DNA of 52,297 nucleotides from positions 1-52,297 of the forward strand of contig JAIROL010000223.1 in assembly GCA_031257565.1 (NCBI GenBank), in the 5' to 3' direction. Both the position numbers and the translations under genes were made by a program. This document shows, one piece after another, positions 8,780-17,897 of the stretch (position 1 is the stretch's first letter; each line of letters begins with the position of its first letter). The notes below the pieces were generated by a model, which saw nothing but the letters and a program-made list of their open reading frames with translations, was not told the origin of the DNA and searched no databases. This DNA comes from Tannerella sp. Lineage in GTDB: Bacteria > Bacteroidota > Bacteroidia > Bacteroidales > Tannerellaceae.

Positions 8780-8816
8780 CTCCGATCATGTTCATTCTTT
8801 AAATCATCATCACACA

Positions 8817-10499
8817 ATGAAAAATAATCTCCAAATGCCCATTAGCCGGAAACGAATGTTTCATGGCGAAAACCGGTTATTTGCCATCGGACCAAGCGCC
8901 GGAGTCTGTTTCCTGGCGTTCGCATCCTGTACAAATGACGCTAAAACGTACAAACGTCCGAATATTCTGCTTATCGTAGCCGATGACATGGGCTATTCTG
9001 ACTCCGGGTGTTTTGGCGGAGAAATAGAAACGCCGAATATAAACAGCCTGGCAGCCAACGGACTTCGTTTCACGCAGTTTTACAATGCAGGACGATCGTG
9101 GCCGACGCGCGCTTCGCTTATGACAGGTTATTATTACCAGGCCATACAAAAATCGTCCGCCGAAAATCGTCCGGATAAGTGGTCGCGTTCCATCGCGCAT
9201 TTCCTGTCATCCGCCGGATATCACAGTTACCAGTCCGGGAAATGGCATGTGAGCGAGATGCCGAAACCTCACGCCGATGCAGGTTTCGAGCATTCCTACC
9301 TGACTTCGTATGGCGCAAGTCATTTTATACCGAAAGATTATGTGGACGACGAGTTGGCCGACGTCGACTCGATCGGTTATTATCAGGCGACGGCTATTAC
9401 CGACCGGGCGATAAGTATGTTAAAAGACCACAAGGCGCAGTATCCCAGTGAGCCATTCTTTCTCTATCTAACCTATCACACGCCTCATTTCCCGCTGCAG
9501 GCGCCACCGGAAGACATCGAAAAATATAAGAACCGCTACCGGAACGGATGGGATAAATTGCGTGAAGAACGTCTCTCCCGCTTGCGGCAAATGGGTGTCG
9601 CCAATTACCGGCCGGCTGTTATAGAGCCGCAGGCGCGCTGGATATATCAGGATGAAACATTGCTTCGCGACACGTTCGGTATCGACGAAGTCTACGAATA
9701 CGCAGAATGGGAAACGTTGACCGAAGAACAAAAAGAATTTCAGGCGACTAAAATGGCGATACACGCAGCCATGGTAGACCGGATGGATCAGGAAATCGGA
9801 CGGACGCTCAACCAATTACGCGAAAGCGGAGATTTTGACAATACAGTCATTTTCTTCCTTTCCGATAATGGTTGTTCGACAGAGATTATGGTACGCGGAG
9901 AAGGACATGACCGAAATGCGCCGGTTGGCTCTGCAAAAACGCATCTCTGTCTCGGACCCGGATTTGCCTCAGCCTCCAACACCCCCTTGCGCCGCAGTAA
10001 AGTATGGGTACACGAAGGCGGCATCTCCACGCCTTTGATAGTTCATTGGGGCAAAGGTCTTCATGCCGTAAACGAACTGCGGCATACGCCCGCACATCTG
10101 GTCGACCTGGCGCCAACTATATTAGAACTGGCCGGAGACATTAACCCGTACGACGTCGCCGGGACAAATTACCCCGCCTTGCATGGGAAAAGTCTGCTAC
10201 CTGCTTTCCCCGAAGATAAAACGATTGAACGTGATTATATTTATTTTAATCACCAGCGTAATTATGCATTACGCATGGAAAAATGGAAAATCGTCACATC
10301 GGAACTGGATCATCACAAATGGAGCCTTTACGACATTTCCGGAGACAGGGGCGAAACAAATGACCTTGCATCCGTCTATCCTGACCAACTAAAGAAGATG
10401 CTGGATAAATGGACATCATTGACGGAAGAGTTCAATAACCTGAATCAGCGTCCGACCCAACAACAGATCTCTGATGGAGTAATCGTAAAGGAACAATAA
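8817..10499 (+). CDS. Sulfatase (S1_4-like), lipoprotein, serine-type
   Basis: This 560-residue sulfatase has a long N-terminus with a probable lipoprotein cysteine at Cys38 (LAFASC). The ATG at 8817 is preferred over the in-frame ATG at 8535, whose extra 94 residues are frameshifted sulfatase debris; later ATGs (8835, 8856) are also possible. The catalytic domain begins NILLIVADDMGYSDSG. The serine-type maturation motif is Ser94-Trp-Pro-Thr-Arg in SWPTRASLMTG. A second metal site is FFLSDNGC. It has TPHFPLQAPPEDIEKYKNRY, typical of arylsulfatase-A-like enzymes. It differs from the 2624/6692 pair and is not a recent duplicate of them. It is the fourth intact sulfatase of the cluster; its substrate is unknown. 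Confidence 0.92.
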   Translation: MKNNLQMPISRKRMFHGENRLFAIGPSAGVCFLAFASCTNDAKTYKRPNILLIVADDMGYSDSGCFGGEIETPNINSLAANGLRFTQFYNAGRSWPTRASLMTGYYYQAIQKSSAENRPDKWSRSIAHFLSSAGYHSYQSGKWHVSEMPKPHADAGFEHSYLTSYGASHFIPKDYVDDELADVDSIGYYQATAITDRAISMLKDHKAQYPSEPFFLYLTYHTPHFPLQAPPEDIEKYKNRYRNGWDKLREERLSRLRQMGVANYRPAVIEPQARWIYQDETLLRDTFGIDEVYEYAEWETLTEEQKEFQATKMAIHAAMVDRMDQEIGRTLNQLRESGDFDNTVIFFLSDNGCSTEIMVRGEGHDRNAPVGSAKTHLCLGPGFASASNTPLRRSKVWVHEGGISTPLIVHWGKGLHAVNELRHTPAHLVDLAPTILELAGDINPYDVAGTNYPALHGKSLLPAFPEDKTIERDYIYFNHQRNYALRMEKWKIVTSELDHHKWSLYDISGDRGETNDLASVYPDQLKKMLDKWTSLTEEFNNLNQRPTQQQISDGVIVKEQ

Positions 10500-10608
10500 T
10501 TATTTGCAGCTATTTCAAACTGCAAACACCCTATTAACGATTATAAATATTCTTCTATATAAGAAATCTATTTCTTATTTTGTTTTTTCATTATTCAACG
10601 AATAATGG

Positions 10609-10616
10609 TAACTTTG
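10609..10616 (+). promoter_or_regulatory. Promoter -7 element for the fifth sulfatase gene
   Basis: TAACTTTG matches the Bacteroidota -7 consensus TAnnTTTG exactly, 27 nt before the ATG at 10644. A TTTG at 10579-10582 is the only -33-like match and its spacing (26 nt) is too long, so the -33 is weak or absent. The 144-bp gap before the gene and this element suggest the last sulfatase can be transcribed separately from the upstream run. The element overlaps an in-frame ATG at 10605, which argues against that start. Confidence 0.6.
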
Positions 10617-10643
10617 CAGATATTTCAAATTAAAAAAAAACTG

Positions 10644-12518
10644 ATGAACAATTGTAAATATTTTATATTTGGTACGCTCGCCGTTTTTGCCCATAAAAAC
10701 GGTCTGGCAGCAAACGAGGAAGAATTACCGAATATATTGTGGATTACGAGCGAAGACAATAGTCCGATGCTGGGCTGCTACGGCGACAAATTCGCCACGA
10801 CGCCCCATCTCAATAGTCTTGCTGACGAAGGCTTTCGCTATACGCATGCTTACGCCAGCGCACCGGTAAGCGCCCCGACCCGAAACACGATTATAACAGG
10901 CGTATACGCTTGTTCAGCCGGGAACCAACACATGCGCAGTTGGTATGGGAAATCCAATACGGTGCGCTATTATCCTGAATTTTTGCGTAAGCTGGGGTAT
11001 TATTGCACGAATAACCCGAAAGAAGATTACAATCATCCGGCGGAGCAAACTCGCGGCGTCTGGGACGAATCGGGCAGAAACGCACATTATAAGAATAGGA
11101 AAGCGGGACAACCGTTTTTTGCCGTCTTTAACAGCGGCATTTCGCACGAAAGTTGTCTTCATCAATCCATCCCGACGGATAAACTCCGGCACGATCCCCG
11201 ATTTGTTACGTTACCCCCCTATCACCCCGACACGGAGGAACTCCGGCACGACTGGGCGCAATATTACGACAAAGTCGAGGAGATGGACGCCTGGGTGGGC
11301 GAGATACTTCGCGAGCTGGAAGAAAGCGGGGAGGCCGACCGAACGATTGTTTTTTATTACAGCGATCACGGAGGCGTGTTGTGTCGCAGCAAACGTTTCG
11401 TCTATGAAACGGGGACGCATGTCCCGTTTATTGTCAGGATTCCCGAAAGATTCAAACACTTGTATCCCGATGGCCAACCGGCTGGTACGACCATCGACCG
11501 CCTTATCAGCTGGGTGGATCTGGCGCCTACTCTGTTGAGCATCGTCGGAGTACCGGCGCCCGAATGGATGCAGGGACGGGCGTTTCTTGGACAGCAGGCA
11601 GCGGAAGCGCCGGAATATGTCTTCATGTTCCGAAACCGGATGGACGAACGCTACGACATGTCGCGCGCCATCCGCGACGAACGTTTCCGCTATATCCGCA
11701 ACTATCAGCCGCACCGTATTTACGGGCAGCATAATAATTACCTCTGGCTGGCGCCCTCGGTGGCGTCGTGGGAAAATGCGTACCGATCTGGGCGCTGCAA
11801 CCGCATCCAATCCGCCTTCTGGGAGGCTAAGCCGGCGGAGGAACTATATGACACGGAAGCGGACGGATGGGAGATTCTGAATCTTGCCGACAACCCTGAT
11901 TACGGGAGGATACTCGACCGGATGAGACGTGCGCTGGACGACGAGATGATACGTATCCGCGATGCAGGTTTTATCCAGGAAGGCGAATATGAACGAATAA
12001 GTGAGACGACAACGATGTACGACTACCTGCATTCGCCGGAATATCCGATTGCCGAGATCATCCATGTGGCGAATACGGCGATCGTAAAGGATAAAAAAAA
12101 CCTGCCGTACCTGGCGGAATGGCTGAACGACGATAACCGGACGATTCGTTACTGGGCGGCAACCGGATTGCTGATTCTCGGGAATGAGGCGGAAAGTTGC
12201 GCAGACCGGTTGACTGCCGCACTCAATGACCCGTCGCCCGACGTTGTCATCGTGGCGGCGGAGGCTCTATACCGTCTCGGTCGACGTCAACGCAGCGTAG
12301 CAACGTTGCTGACGGTCATGGACAATCCGAATGTGATGGTTCGTACGTTTGCCTTGAACGTGATCGACCAACTGGGGGAAGATAGCCGGCATGTCCGGCA
12401 GGCGGTCGAACGTCTTGGCAAAAAATCGGAAAACGATAAAAGCCAGGGACGGTTTGACCTGCGGATGGTGAACCGGCTCACAACAAAATGGAGGGACGAG
12501 GCAAAAGTCCGCAGATAA
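10644..12518 (+). CDS. Sulfatase (S1) with C-terminal HEAT-like repeats
   Basis: This 624-residue protein starts at 10644, chosen because the in-frame ATG at 10605 lies inside the promoter -7 element. The signal peptide is short (residues 5-23). The sulfatase domain begins NILWITSEDNSPMLGCYGD. The serine-type motif is Ser76-Ala-Pro-Thr-Arg, and YYSDHGG is the later metal site. From about residue 470 to 600 the protein has helical repeats of HEAT type (LAEWLNDDNRTIRYWAATGL, LTAALNDPSPDVVIVAAEAL, LLTVMDNPNVMVRTFALNV). This architecture resembles heparan N-sulfatase-like enzymes of Bacteroidota. The repeats probably bind a partner or hold the enzyme to a surface. It ends the + strand cluster and faces the convergent gene at 12632. 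Confidence 0.9.
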   Translation: MNNCKYFIFGTLAVFAHKNGLAANEEELPNILWITSEDNSPMLGCYGDKFATTPHLNSLADEGFRYTHAYASAPVSAPTRNTIITGVYACSAGNQHMRSWYGKSNTVRYYPEFLRKLGYYCTNNPKEDYNHPAEQTRGVWDESGRNAHYKNRKAGQPFFAVFNSGISHESCLHQSIPTDKLRHDPRFVTLPPYHPDTEELRHDWAQYYDKVEEMDAWVGEILRELEESGEADRTIVFYYSDHGGVLCRSKRFVYETGTHVPFIVRIPERFKHLYPDGQPAGTTIDRLISWVDLAPTLLSIVGVPAPEWMQGRAFLGQQAAEAPEYVFMFRNRMDERYDMSRAIRDERFRYIRNYQPHRIYGQHNNYLWLAPSVASWENAYRSGRCNRIQSAFWEAKPAEELYDTEADGWEILNLADNPDYGRILDRMRRALDDEMIRIRDAGFIQEGEYERISETTTMYDYLHSPEYPIAEIIHVANTAIVKDKKNLPYLAEWLNDDNRTIRYWAATGLLILGNEAESCADRLTAALNDPSPDVVIVAAEALYRLGRRQRSVATLLTVMDNPNVMVRTFALNVIDQLGEDSRHVRQAVERLGKKSENDKSQGRFDLRMVNRLTTKWRDEAKVRR

Positions 12519-12631
12519 ACGCCTGAAAACAAAACAAGGAGATGCGAAGTAGTTACGAAAAATATAGGTGGTGACGTAAAAAGCATGCTGCTGTAAAAAT
12601 TTGGCAATCAGTAAATAAAGGAATATTGTTG

Positions 12632-15598
12632 TTATTTTTCCAGTTCCAGACATCCCATGATAAACGGGCCTGTCGCTTTTGCGTCATTATCGCGAATCTT
12701 TTCATTTATATAATATTCGAAACTGCCGTCCCTGTATGGATTGCCTCCAAGTCCTCCTACCTGGCAGCAACGCGTCAAGGTCAACGTTCCATCGTCGTTT
12801 TCTACAATCAATCGGGTATTTAATCCCTTGAACGCTTTTTCGGCTACCGCTTTGTATTTCGGGTCGATGTATCCTTTATTTACGGCCTTGGCGTATGCAT
12901 ACATGAATTGCGCCGTAACGGACGCTTCCGGAAAATTGCCCTCTCTTTCGATCTGGTCCAGGACCTGGTACCAGAGTCCGTCTTTATCCTGATATCCGGG
13001 TAAAGTTTCGGCAAGGCCTTTTATCATGTTGATCATGTCGGCGCGTCCTTCGTGATTTTCCGGAATAAAATCGAGTGCGTCAACAAGCGCCATAAACCAC
13101 CACCCGACACTTCGTCCCCAGAAATTGGGAGAGCGTCCGGTTTCCGGATCAGCCCATTTCTGGCTGTGGCTTTCATCCCATGCATGATGATATAATCCTG
13201 TTTTTTCATCGTAGGTATGCCGGCGGCATAGTCTGAATTGTTTTACGGCTTCGTCTATCCATTCCGGTTTGTCGAATTCCGCTCCGTATTGAGCCAGAAA
13301 GGGCGACGCCATATATAATCCGTCCAACCACATCTGGCAAGGATAGATTAACTTATGCCAGTAGCCGCCGTCTGTTGTCCGCGGCTGATTTTTCATCTGG
13401 TCAGTAAGCTTATCCATTGCCAGTTTGTATTTTTCGTTATTTGTGATGCGGTATAAGTCGAATAATACTTTTCCGGAATTGATGTAGTCGATATTGAATG
13501 TTTCGACGTTGTACAGGCGAATATCCCCCTTGCTGTCGATAAGAGAACCGGCCCATTTTTCCACATAATCGAAATAACGCCGGTCGCCGGTTTTTTTCCA
13601 CATTTTCAACATGGCGCAACATCCTACTCCTTGTGCATATCCGAAGAATAATCGCTTGCCGTGGTCTAGCTGCCATGCTTGCGGGAATCTTTTTATTTCC
13701 GAGTCGGTAAACCACTGTGCATACGTAGAGGTATTGATTTCCGGTTTTTCTTCGACCGGAAGCCCCAGGTAATAGGAGGGAACGGGCGATTGCGGATAAC
13801 CCATGGAACGGTGAGCTACATAGTTGCGGTATAGATCATCCTGCATCAGGCAGACGCGCTTATCTTCCGCAGGGATACCGGTATAATAAATACGGATTTC
13901 TCCGTCGAGAGCCGTTATAACTTCTTCCCGCCAGTCGCCGAGCAGGTCTGCAATCATAATAATGTCGCCCTGTATGTCTTCTTTCAGCGTTTCCCCTTTC
14001 CATTTTACGATTTGCTGCGCACGTCCTCCGGACATGGATTCTGCACCCCAGCGATCGTTTACATTACCGAATGTTTCACGTAACAGGTCGCCGTCCCACC
14101 ATATCCAGTTGCGACAGCCCGGTACATCTTCGTTTTTGCCCAGATATCCTCCCTGTGCGGTCAGTAAATATTTATCCGTGCTTCCGCCTTTGCCGTCTTC
14201 CGAGGCAAAACATTCCATTCCCGGATTGTTCGGGTCGAAATCTGCGACCATGCCGTCTCCGACATGCATTGTTTTATGTCCGATATTCCATACGGCTTCT
14301 CCGGTTGCGGCATCGACTACGCACACGCCGCGGCCGTTGTCATGCCATGGTTCCAGCGCAAGAAAGACCTCCATTCCCGGACGTTGCGGGTCTATATCGG
14401 TCAGGTATATTTTGTCGGGATGTCCGAGTCCGGCGGACCATAACAATGTTCCGTTGTCGTCGAGCATGCATGAGCCGAGGAGGATTTCATCCCTGCCGTC
14501 GTTGTCGACGTCTGCGCATACCATATTATGGGAACCCATGCTGCGCGTTACCGGATTTTCTTCGTCCCCGTCCCAGCGCCATGCGCGTTCTAATCTGTTG
14601 CCATTCAGTTGCCATGCGTCGACGACCATTAATTTGTATGTCCCGCGACACGCCAGTATATAAGGCGTTTTTCCGTCCAGGTAAGCGATTCCTATCTGAT
14701 TACGGTTTTGCCTGTTCAGATTACCATATCTGTCATTTCGTTCCGGCCAGTTTGCCTGTGCAATTTTTTTTCCTGTCATACCGTCGAGGATCGTAAGATA
14801 TTCTTCTCCATAGCCCACATGTCCGTTTTTATCACGCCTGATTGTATCCGGAGCTGTTTTCAGTGCGACTTCCGCTTTTCCGTCTCCGTTGAAATCAAAG
14901 GCGACAAACGGAGAGTACCATACTCCGGGTTCAATGCCTTGCCCCATATCGTAAGACCACAGGAATGTTCCGTCATGCAGGTATGCTTCTATTTTATAAG
15001 TGCGGCCCAGCGTGTCTCCTTTCTGAAATCCCGGATCCGTATTGGTCGAAGGGGTACGCAGGATATAGTCGTAAAAGCCGTCCCCGTTAAGATCCGCTAC
15101 GGCAATCTTTCCGGCCTTTGTCGATTTATCTTTCAGAGGAACAGAATGATAATTGGATTTGTTTATAGCGCTGAAATCCGCCTCCAGAGAGCCGGATGTA
15201 TCCTGTTCTTTCCGTTTGATAACAGGTTTTACGGCATACGCGGCTTTTCCGTTTACCGGATTTGTATCGGTAAAACCGGTCGTTCCCGTTATGGGTGAAG
15301 CATTGAGCCGTTTTGTTTTTCCGCCGGCAGTGCGGTACAAATTGAAGGAAATGTTTTCGTTTTCATTTTTAAATAATCTCCAGTTGACGTATAGCCCGTT
15401 GCCATCTTTTGTTACGGCGGCCGTCAGTCCTCTGTCCAGATATTCCGTAACCTTGTTTTCCGCCCAACCTTCCGTTTTAGGCTTGGCTTCGTGTCCCGGT
15501 TCGAGGATTTCGTAATAATAGGCGCGTTCGCGCGGATCCTGCGCATGTAAAGTACAGGCGACAGAGAATAAGCACAGCAGTATGTTATGTTTCTTCAT
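12632..15598 (-). CDS. Bifunctional rhamnogalacturonan lyase (PL11) - unsaturated rhamnogalacturonyl hydrolase (GH105)
   Basis: This 988-residue secreted protein (signal peptide 1-19) has two catalytic parts. Residues of about 40-620 are a PL11 rhamnogalacturonan I lyase: an eight-bladed propeller with calcium-binding loops of DxNxDG type (ADLNGDGFYDY, FDFNGDGKAEVAL, ADVDNDGRDE) and WWDGDLLRETF. Residues of about 640-988 are a GH105 (alpha/alpha)6 barrel with MWLDGLYMASPF (Asp759 likely general acid) and FWGRSVGWWFMALVDAL. PL11 cuts the GalA-Rha backbone and leaves a 4,5-unsaturated galacturonosyl end, which GH105 removes, so the fusion couples two consecutive steps. It is downstream of susC and susD on the same strand, separated from susD by two hairpins. 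Both domain calls are strong. Confidence 0.92.
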   Translation of the reverse strand: MKKHNILLCLFSVACTLHAQDPRERAYYYEILEPGHEAKPKTEGWAENKVTEYLDRGLTAAVTKDGNGLYVNWRLFKNENENISFNLYRTAGGKTKRLNASPITGTTGFTDTNPVNGKAAYAVKPVIKRKEQDTSGSLEADFSAINKSNYHSVPLKDKSTKAGKIAVADLNGDGFYDYILRTPSTNTDPGFQKGDTLGRTYKIEAYLHDGTFLWSYDMGQGIEPGVWYSPFVAFDFNGDGKAEVALKTAPDTIRRDKNGHVGYGEEYLTILDGMTGKKIAQANWPERNDRYGNLNRQNRNQIGIAYLDGKTPYILACRGTYKLMVVDAWQLNGNRLERAWRWDGDEENPVTRSMGSHNMVCADVDNDGRDEILLGSCMLDDNGTLLWSAGLGHPDKIYLTDIDPQRPGMEVFLALEPWHDNGRGVCVVDAATGEAVWNIGHKTMHVGDGMVADFDPNNPGMECFASEDGKGGSTDKYLLTAQGGYLGKNEDVPGCRNWIWWDGDLLRETFGNVNDRWGAESMSGGRAQQIVKWKGETLKEDIQGDIIMIADLLGDWREEVITALDGEIRIYYTGIPAEDKRVCLMQDDLYRNYVAHRSMGYPQSPVPSYYLGLPVEEKPEINTSTYAQWFTDSEIKRFPQAWQLDHGKRLFFGYAQGVGCCAMLKMWKKTGDRRYFDYVEKWAGSLIDSKGDIRLYNVETFNIDYINSGKVLFDLYRITNNEKYKLAMDKLTDQMKNQPRTTDGGYWHKLIYPCQMWLDGLYMASPFLAQYGAEFDKPEWIDEAVKQFRLCRRHTYDEKTGLYHHAWDESHSQKWADPETGRSPNFWGRSVGWWFMALVDALDFIPENHEGRADMINMIKGLAETLPGYQDKDGLWYQVLDQIEREGNFPEASVTAQFMYAYAKAVNKGYIDPKYKAVAEKAFKGLNTRLIVENDDGTLTLTRCCQVGGLGGNPYRDGSFEYYINEKIRDNDAKATGPFIMGCLELEK

Positions 15599-15633
15599 GA
15601 TATTGTAAATTTAAAAAAATAGAAAAAAATAGA

Positions 15634-15669
15634 CAAACCTGCCGTTCGTTTTCATGAATAGCAGGTTTG
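15634..15669 (-). other. Intercistronic hairpin upstream of the PL11-GH105 gene
   Basis: CAAACCTGC (15634-15642) pairs perfectly with GCAGGTTTG (15661-15669) around an 18-nt loop. It lies in the 135-bp gap between susD and the lyase gene, next to a second, stronger hairpin. On the transcribed (-) strand it would form in the leader of the lyase message. It may protect the processed 5' end or modulate translation; this is inference. Confidence 0.5.
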
Positions 15670-15680
15670 AATTGTACATT

Positions 15681-15725
15681 ATACAAACAGGCAGCCCTGT
15701 TTACCATATAGCTGCCTGTTTGTAT
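15681..15725 (-). terminator. Strong hairpin just after susD (attenuator or partial terminator)
   Basis: A 15-bp perfect inverted repeat (15681-15695 with 15711-15725; arms contain AAACAGGCAGC and GCTGCCTGTTT) has a 15-nt loop and starts 8 nt beyond the susD stop. On the susD strand it is not followed by a clean T run (TGTACAATTC), so it is more likely an attenuator or 3' stabiliser that lets susCD transcripts exceed the downstream enzyme gene. A hairpin occurs in the same position after the other susD at 34186. Confidence 0.6.
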
Positions 15726-15733
15726 TTTTATAA

Positions 15734-17866
15734 TTAATAACCCGGATTTTGCATGGCCGCTTTTTGTTCGTCGGTAAGCTCGGAGCCGTCTTCATTCAGC
15801 AAAGCGTCAAGGAAAGTCTGCGGTATGGGGCGCAGGTTATGACGATCCTGTATGTTGGGCGACGCTTCAGGATTGAATAATTTTGTGCGTCTCACCAGCA
15901 ATTTTGTCCTGCTCAACTCTTCCCAGCGATTCCATTCGCCGTTCAATTCGCGGGTACGTTCATTGAAAATAAAGTTCAGCATACGGTCGTAATCGCCGGA
16001 AGCGCCGAGGGCGGAAAGAATAGCCTCATCTTCTGCGGGGAGCGCGCCCGGGCTTGCTATCTGTAAGGAAGAAGCGCCGGTTGTACGTTCGACGCCTGTT
16101 GACAGGTAATACGAGTTTCTGGATAAGTACACATTGCCGGCAGCATCTTTCAGGGTACCGTTATTGAAGCCCGGATGCGAGTAATTCATCCAGTCTTTAC
16201 CCGCATGCGTGGTGCCGGATCTTGCGTATGAAGTGTTATTTGTATAAATGGCATTGTTCATAAAACCAATGGAGCCTTCCACGTACAGTTCACGGTCTTC
16301 ACCGTTTTTCCATTCGGCGCGCTGACGCAGGCGGTTAACCGTTGTAATAGCGCCTGTAAAATCGTTTTTGCGCACCTGCGCTTCAGCCTTTATCAGATAG
16401 GTTTCGCCAGTGCGCGCCATGATCACATCCCGGTAAGCATTGCCGCCGTCAGCCGTACGCGTACCGTCCTGCGTTTTGTTCAATCCGCAGAATACGTTTG
16501 AACGGGAAGGATTCCCGTTGCTGCTGTAGTTGGTCAGCACATACTGTCCGTTCAAGTAAAGCGGGAAAGCGCAGGGTATCCATTTGTCGGTTTCCGGGTG
16601 GATGAAAGTACTGCCTCCGTCTACCGCGCGGCCGAATCTTCCGTAAGGCTCGCCGTTAAAACGGGCGTCGCTTTTTTTGTTGAGGATAAAAACGATTCCG
16701 ATTTCGCCTAATGCCGTCGCATGATCGCCGAACGAGTTGTTTAAAGTTGCGTTGGCTACATTGTTTATACCATATACTGTACGGAAAGATTTCCACAGAC
16801 GGGCGTCGTTCACATTGTCGTAAGTAGAATAGTTGTATTCGGTAGGCCGGCAACGCTGAAAATCGGATCCTCCGTTGAAAGGACCACGGTTTACCCAGTT
16901 TCCGCTGAAGGTATTGAATTGTGGCGTAAAATAGGAGTGGGTACGGTTTCCGAAACGCCCTTGTGTGGAAGAATTTGCATTATGCTGACAGGACATCAGT
17001 ACTTCGGTTGAAGATTCGATGGCGCAGTCGACCCCTGTCCATCGTCCGTATACGTTTACAAAGTCGCTTTCAAGAGGACATGCCGCTATTACTTCGTCGC
17101 AGAGTGAGATGCATTTGTCCAAGTCGGCGCTCTTATAGCTGCCGTTCCAGCCGTCATTGCGCTCGGAAGCTCTGTACAACAGCGACTTTGCCCAGAAATG
17201 GGCGGCCGAATATTTCGTCCATGTACCTGTGCCGCGCCATCTGTCGGTGGGAAGAAGATTGTAAGCCTGCTCGAAATCTGAAATAACGAACGCCATTGTT
17301 TCTTCGTCCGAAGCGCGCTGGAAATTGCGTACCACGCCTTCCAGCGGTTTGTCGATAAGAGGTACGCCTCCGTATTGAGCGAAAAGCCGGTAGTAGTTGT
17401 AGCCTCTCAGAAAATAGGCTTCCCCCAGGCATTTATTGCGTAAATCCTCATTGGTTATTTTGTCTGCATTAGCGATAACCAGGTTTGCATTCGCTATGCC
17501 GAAAAAGACCTGGTTCCAAAGTCCGTCGACGCCGGGACAGTTGCCGTTCGGCGCGCCGGTTGCCGTTGTCCAGTTGTTTGGCCCCAAAGCGTTGCTATAA
17601 GTATACCACGGTTCGCTGGTATTGTCATTACCAATCGAGAACTCGTCCGTTCCGACCAGCGTGTAGGCGTAAGCCCACTCGAAAGCGAAATGCCAGCGGA
17701 TATTACCGTACAGGCCGGTGGCCAGGTTAAGTATACCATCTTCGGTTTCAAAAAATTGCGTCGTATAAGCTGTGGTTTGTTCTTCGTACAGAAAATCGTT
17801 TCCGCACGAGTTGAAAGATAACATCGACGCCGCCACAAGGCTGATGATGATTACTATATTTTTCAT
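15734..17866 (-). CDS. SusD/RagB-like outer-membrane lipoprotein (rhamnogalacturonan locus)
   Basis: This 710-residue lipoprotein has signal MKNIVIIISLVAASMLSFNSC with the acylated Cys at about 21. SusD features include GDEFSIGND-like N-terminal helices, LRNKCLGEAYFLRGYNYYRL (the conserved TPR helix with FLRGY), TYLIKAEAQVRKND, NRLRQRAEWKNG, FIFNERTRELNGEWNRWEEL and the closing LRPIPQTFLDAL...NPGY. At 710 residues it is longer than the typical 500-600, with extra length in the middle, which may mean an enlarged glycan-binding face. It sits 31 nt downstream of susC and would cap that porin. From the enzymes in the locus the ligand is inferred to be rhamnogalacturonan I oligosaccharides. Confidence 0.93.
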   Translation of the reverse strand: MKNIVIIISLVAASMLSFNSCGNDFLYEEQTTAYTTQFFETEDGILNLATGLYGNIRWHFAFEWAYAYTLVGTDEFSIGNDNTSEPWYTYSNALGPNNWTTATGAPNGNCPGVDGLWNQVFFGIANANLVIANADKITNEDLRNKCLGEAYFLRGYNYYRLFAQYGGVPLIDKPLEGVVRNFQRASDEETMAFVISDFEQAYNLLPTDRWRGTGTWTKYSAAHFWAKSLLYRASERNDGWNGSYKSADLDKCISLCDEVIAACPLESDFVNVYGRWTGVDCAIESSTEVLMSCQHNANSSTQGRFGNRTHSYFTPQFNTFSGNWVNRGPFNGGSDFQRCRPTEYNYSTYDNVNDARLWKSFRTVYGINNVANATLNNSFGDHATALGEIGIVFILNKKSDARFNGEPYGRFGRAVDGGSTFIHPETDKWIPCAFPLYLNGQYVLTNYSSNGNPSRSNVFCGLNKTQDGTRTADGGNAYRDVIMARTGETYLIKAEAQVRKNDFTGAITTVNRLRQRAEWKNGEDRELYVEGSIGFMNNAIYTNNTSYARSGTTHAGKDWMNYSHPGFNNGTLKDAAGNVYLSRNSYYLSTGVERTTGASSLQIASPGALPAEDEAILSALGASGDYDRMLNFIFNERTRELNGEWNRWEELSRTKLLVRRTKLFNPEASPNIQDRHNLRPIPQTFLDALLNEDGSELTDEQKAAMQNPGY

Positions 17867-17897
17867 AATTCTTATTTTTTATAATTATATGGATATT

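Noticed and set aside
12519-12631. Terminator between the convergent sulfatase and PL11-GH105 genes
   Set aside because: No convincing stem with a T run was found in these 113 bases, and slight resemblance to repeat copy 2 (ATGCGAAG) is too short to count.
13962-15298. Open frames on the + strand inside the PL11-GH105 gene (233, 241 and 196 codons)
   Set aside because: Shadow frames opposite a conserved two-domain enzyme; arginine- and cysteine-rich translations without any family feature.
15667-15690. TGTAC-containing sequence between susD and the PL11-GH105 gene as a further operator
   Set aside because: Only short matches to the half-site, no 20-bp spacing, and part of it is the arm of the hairpin.
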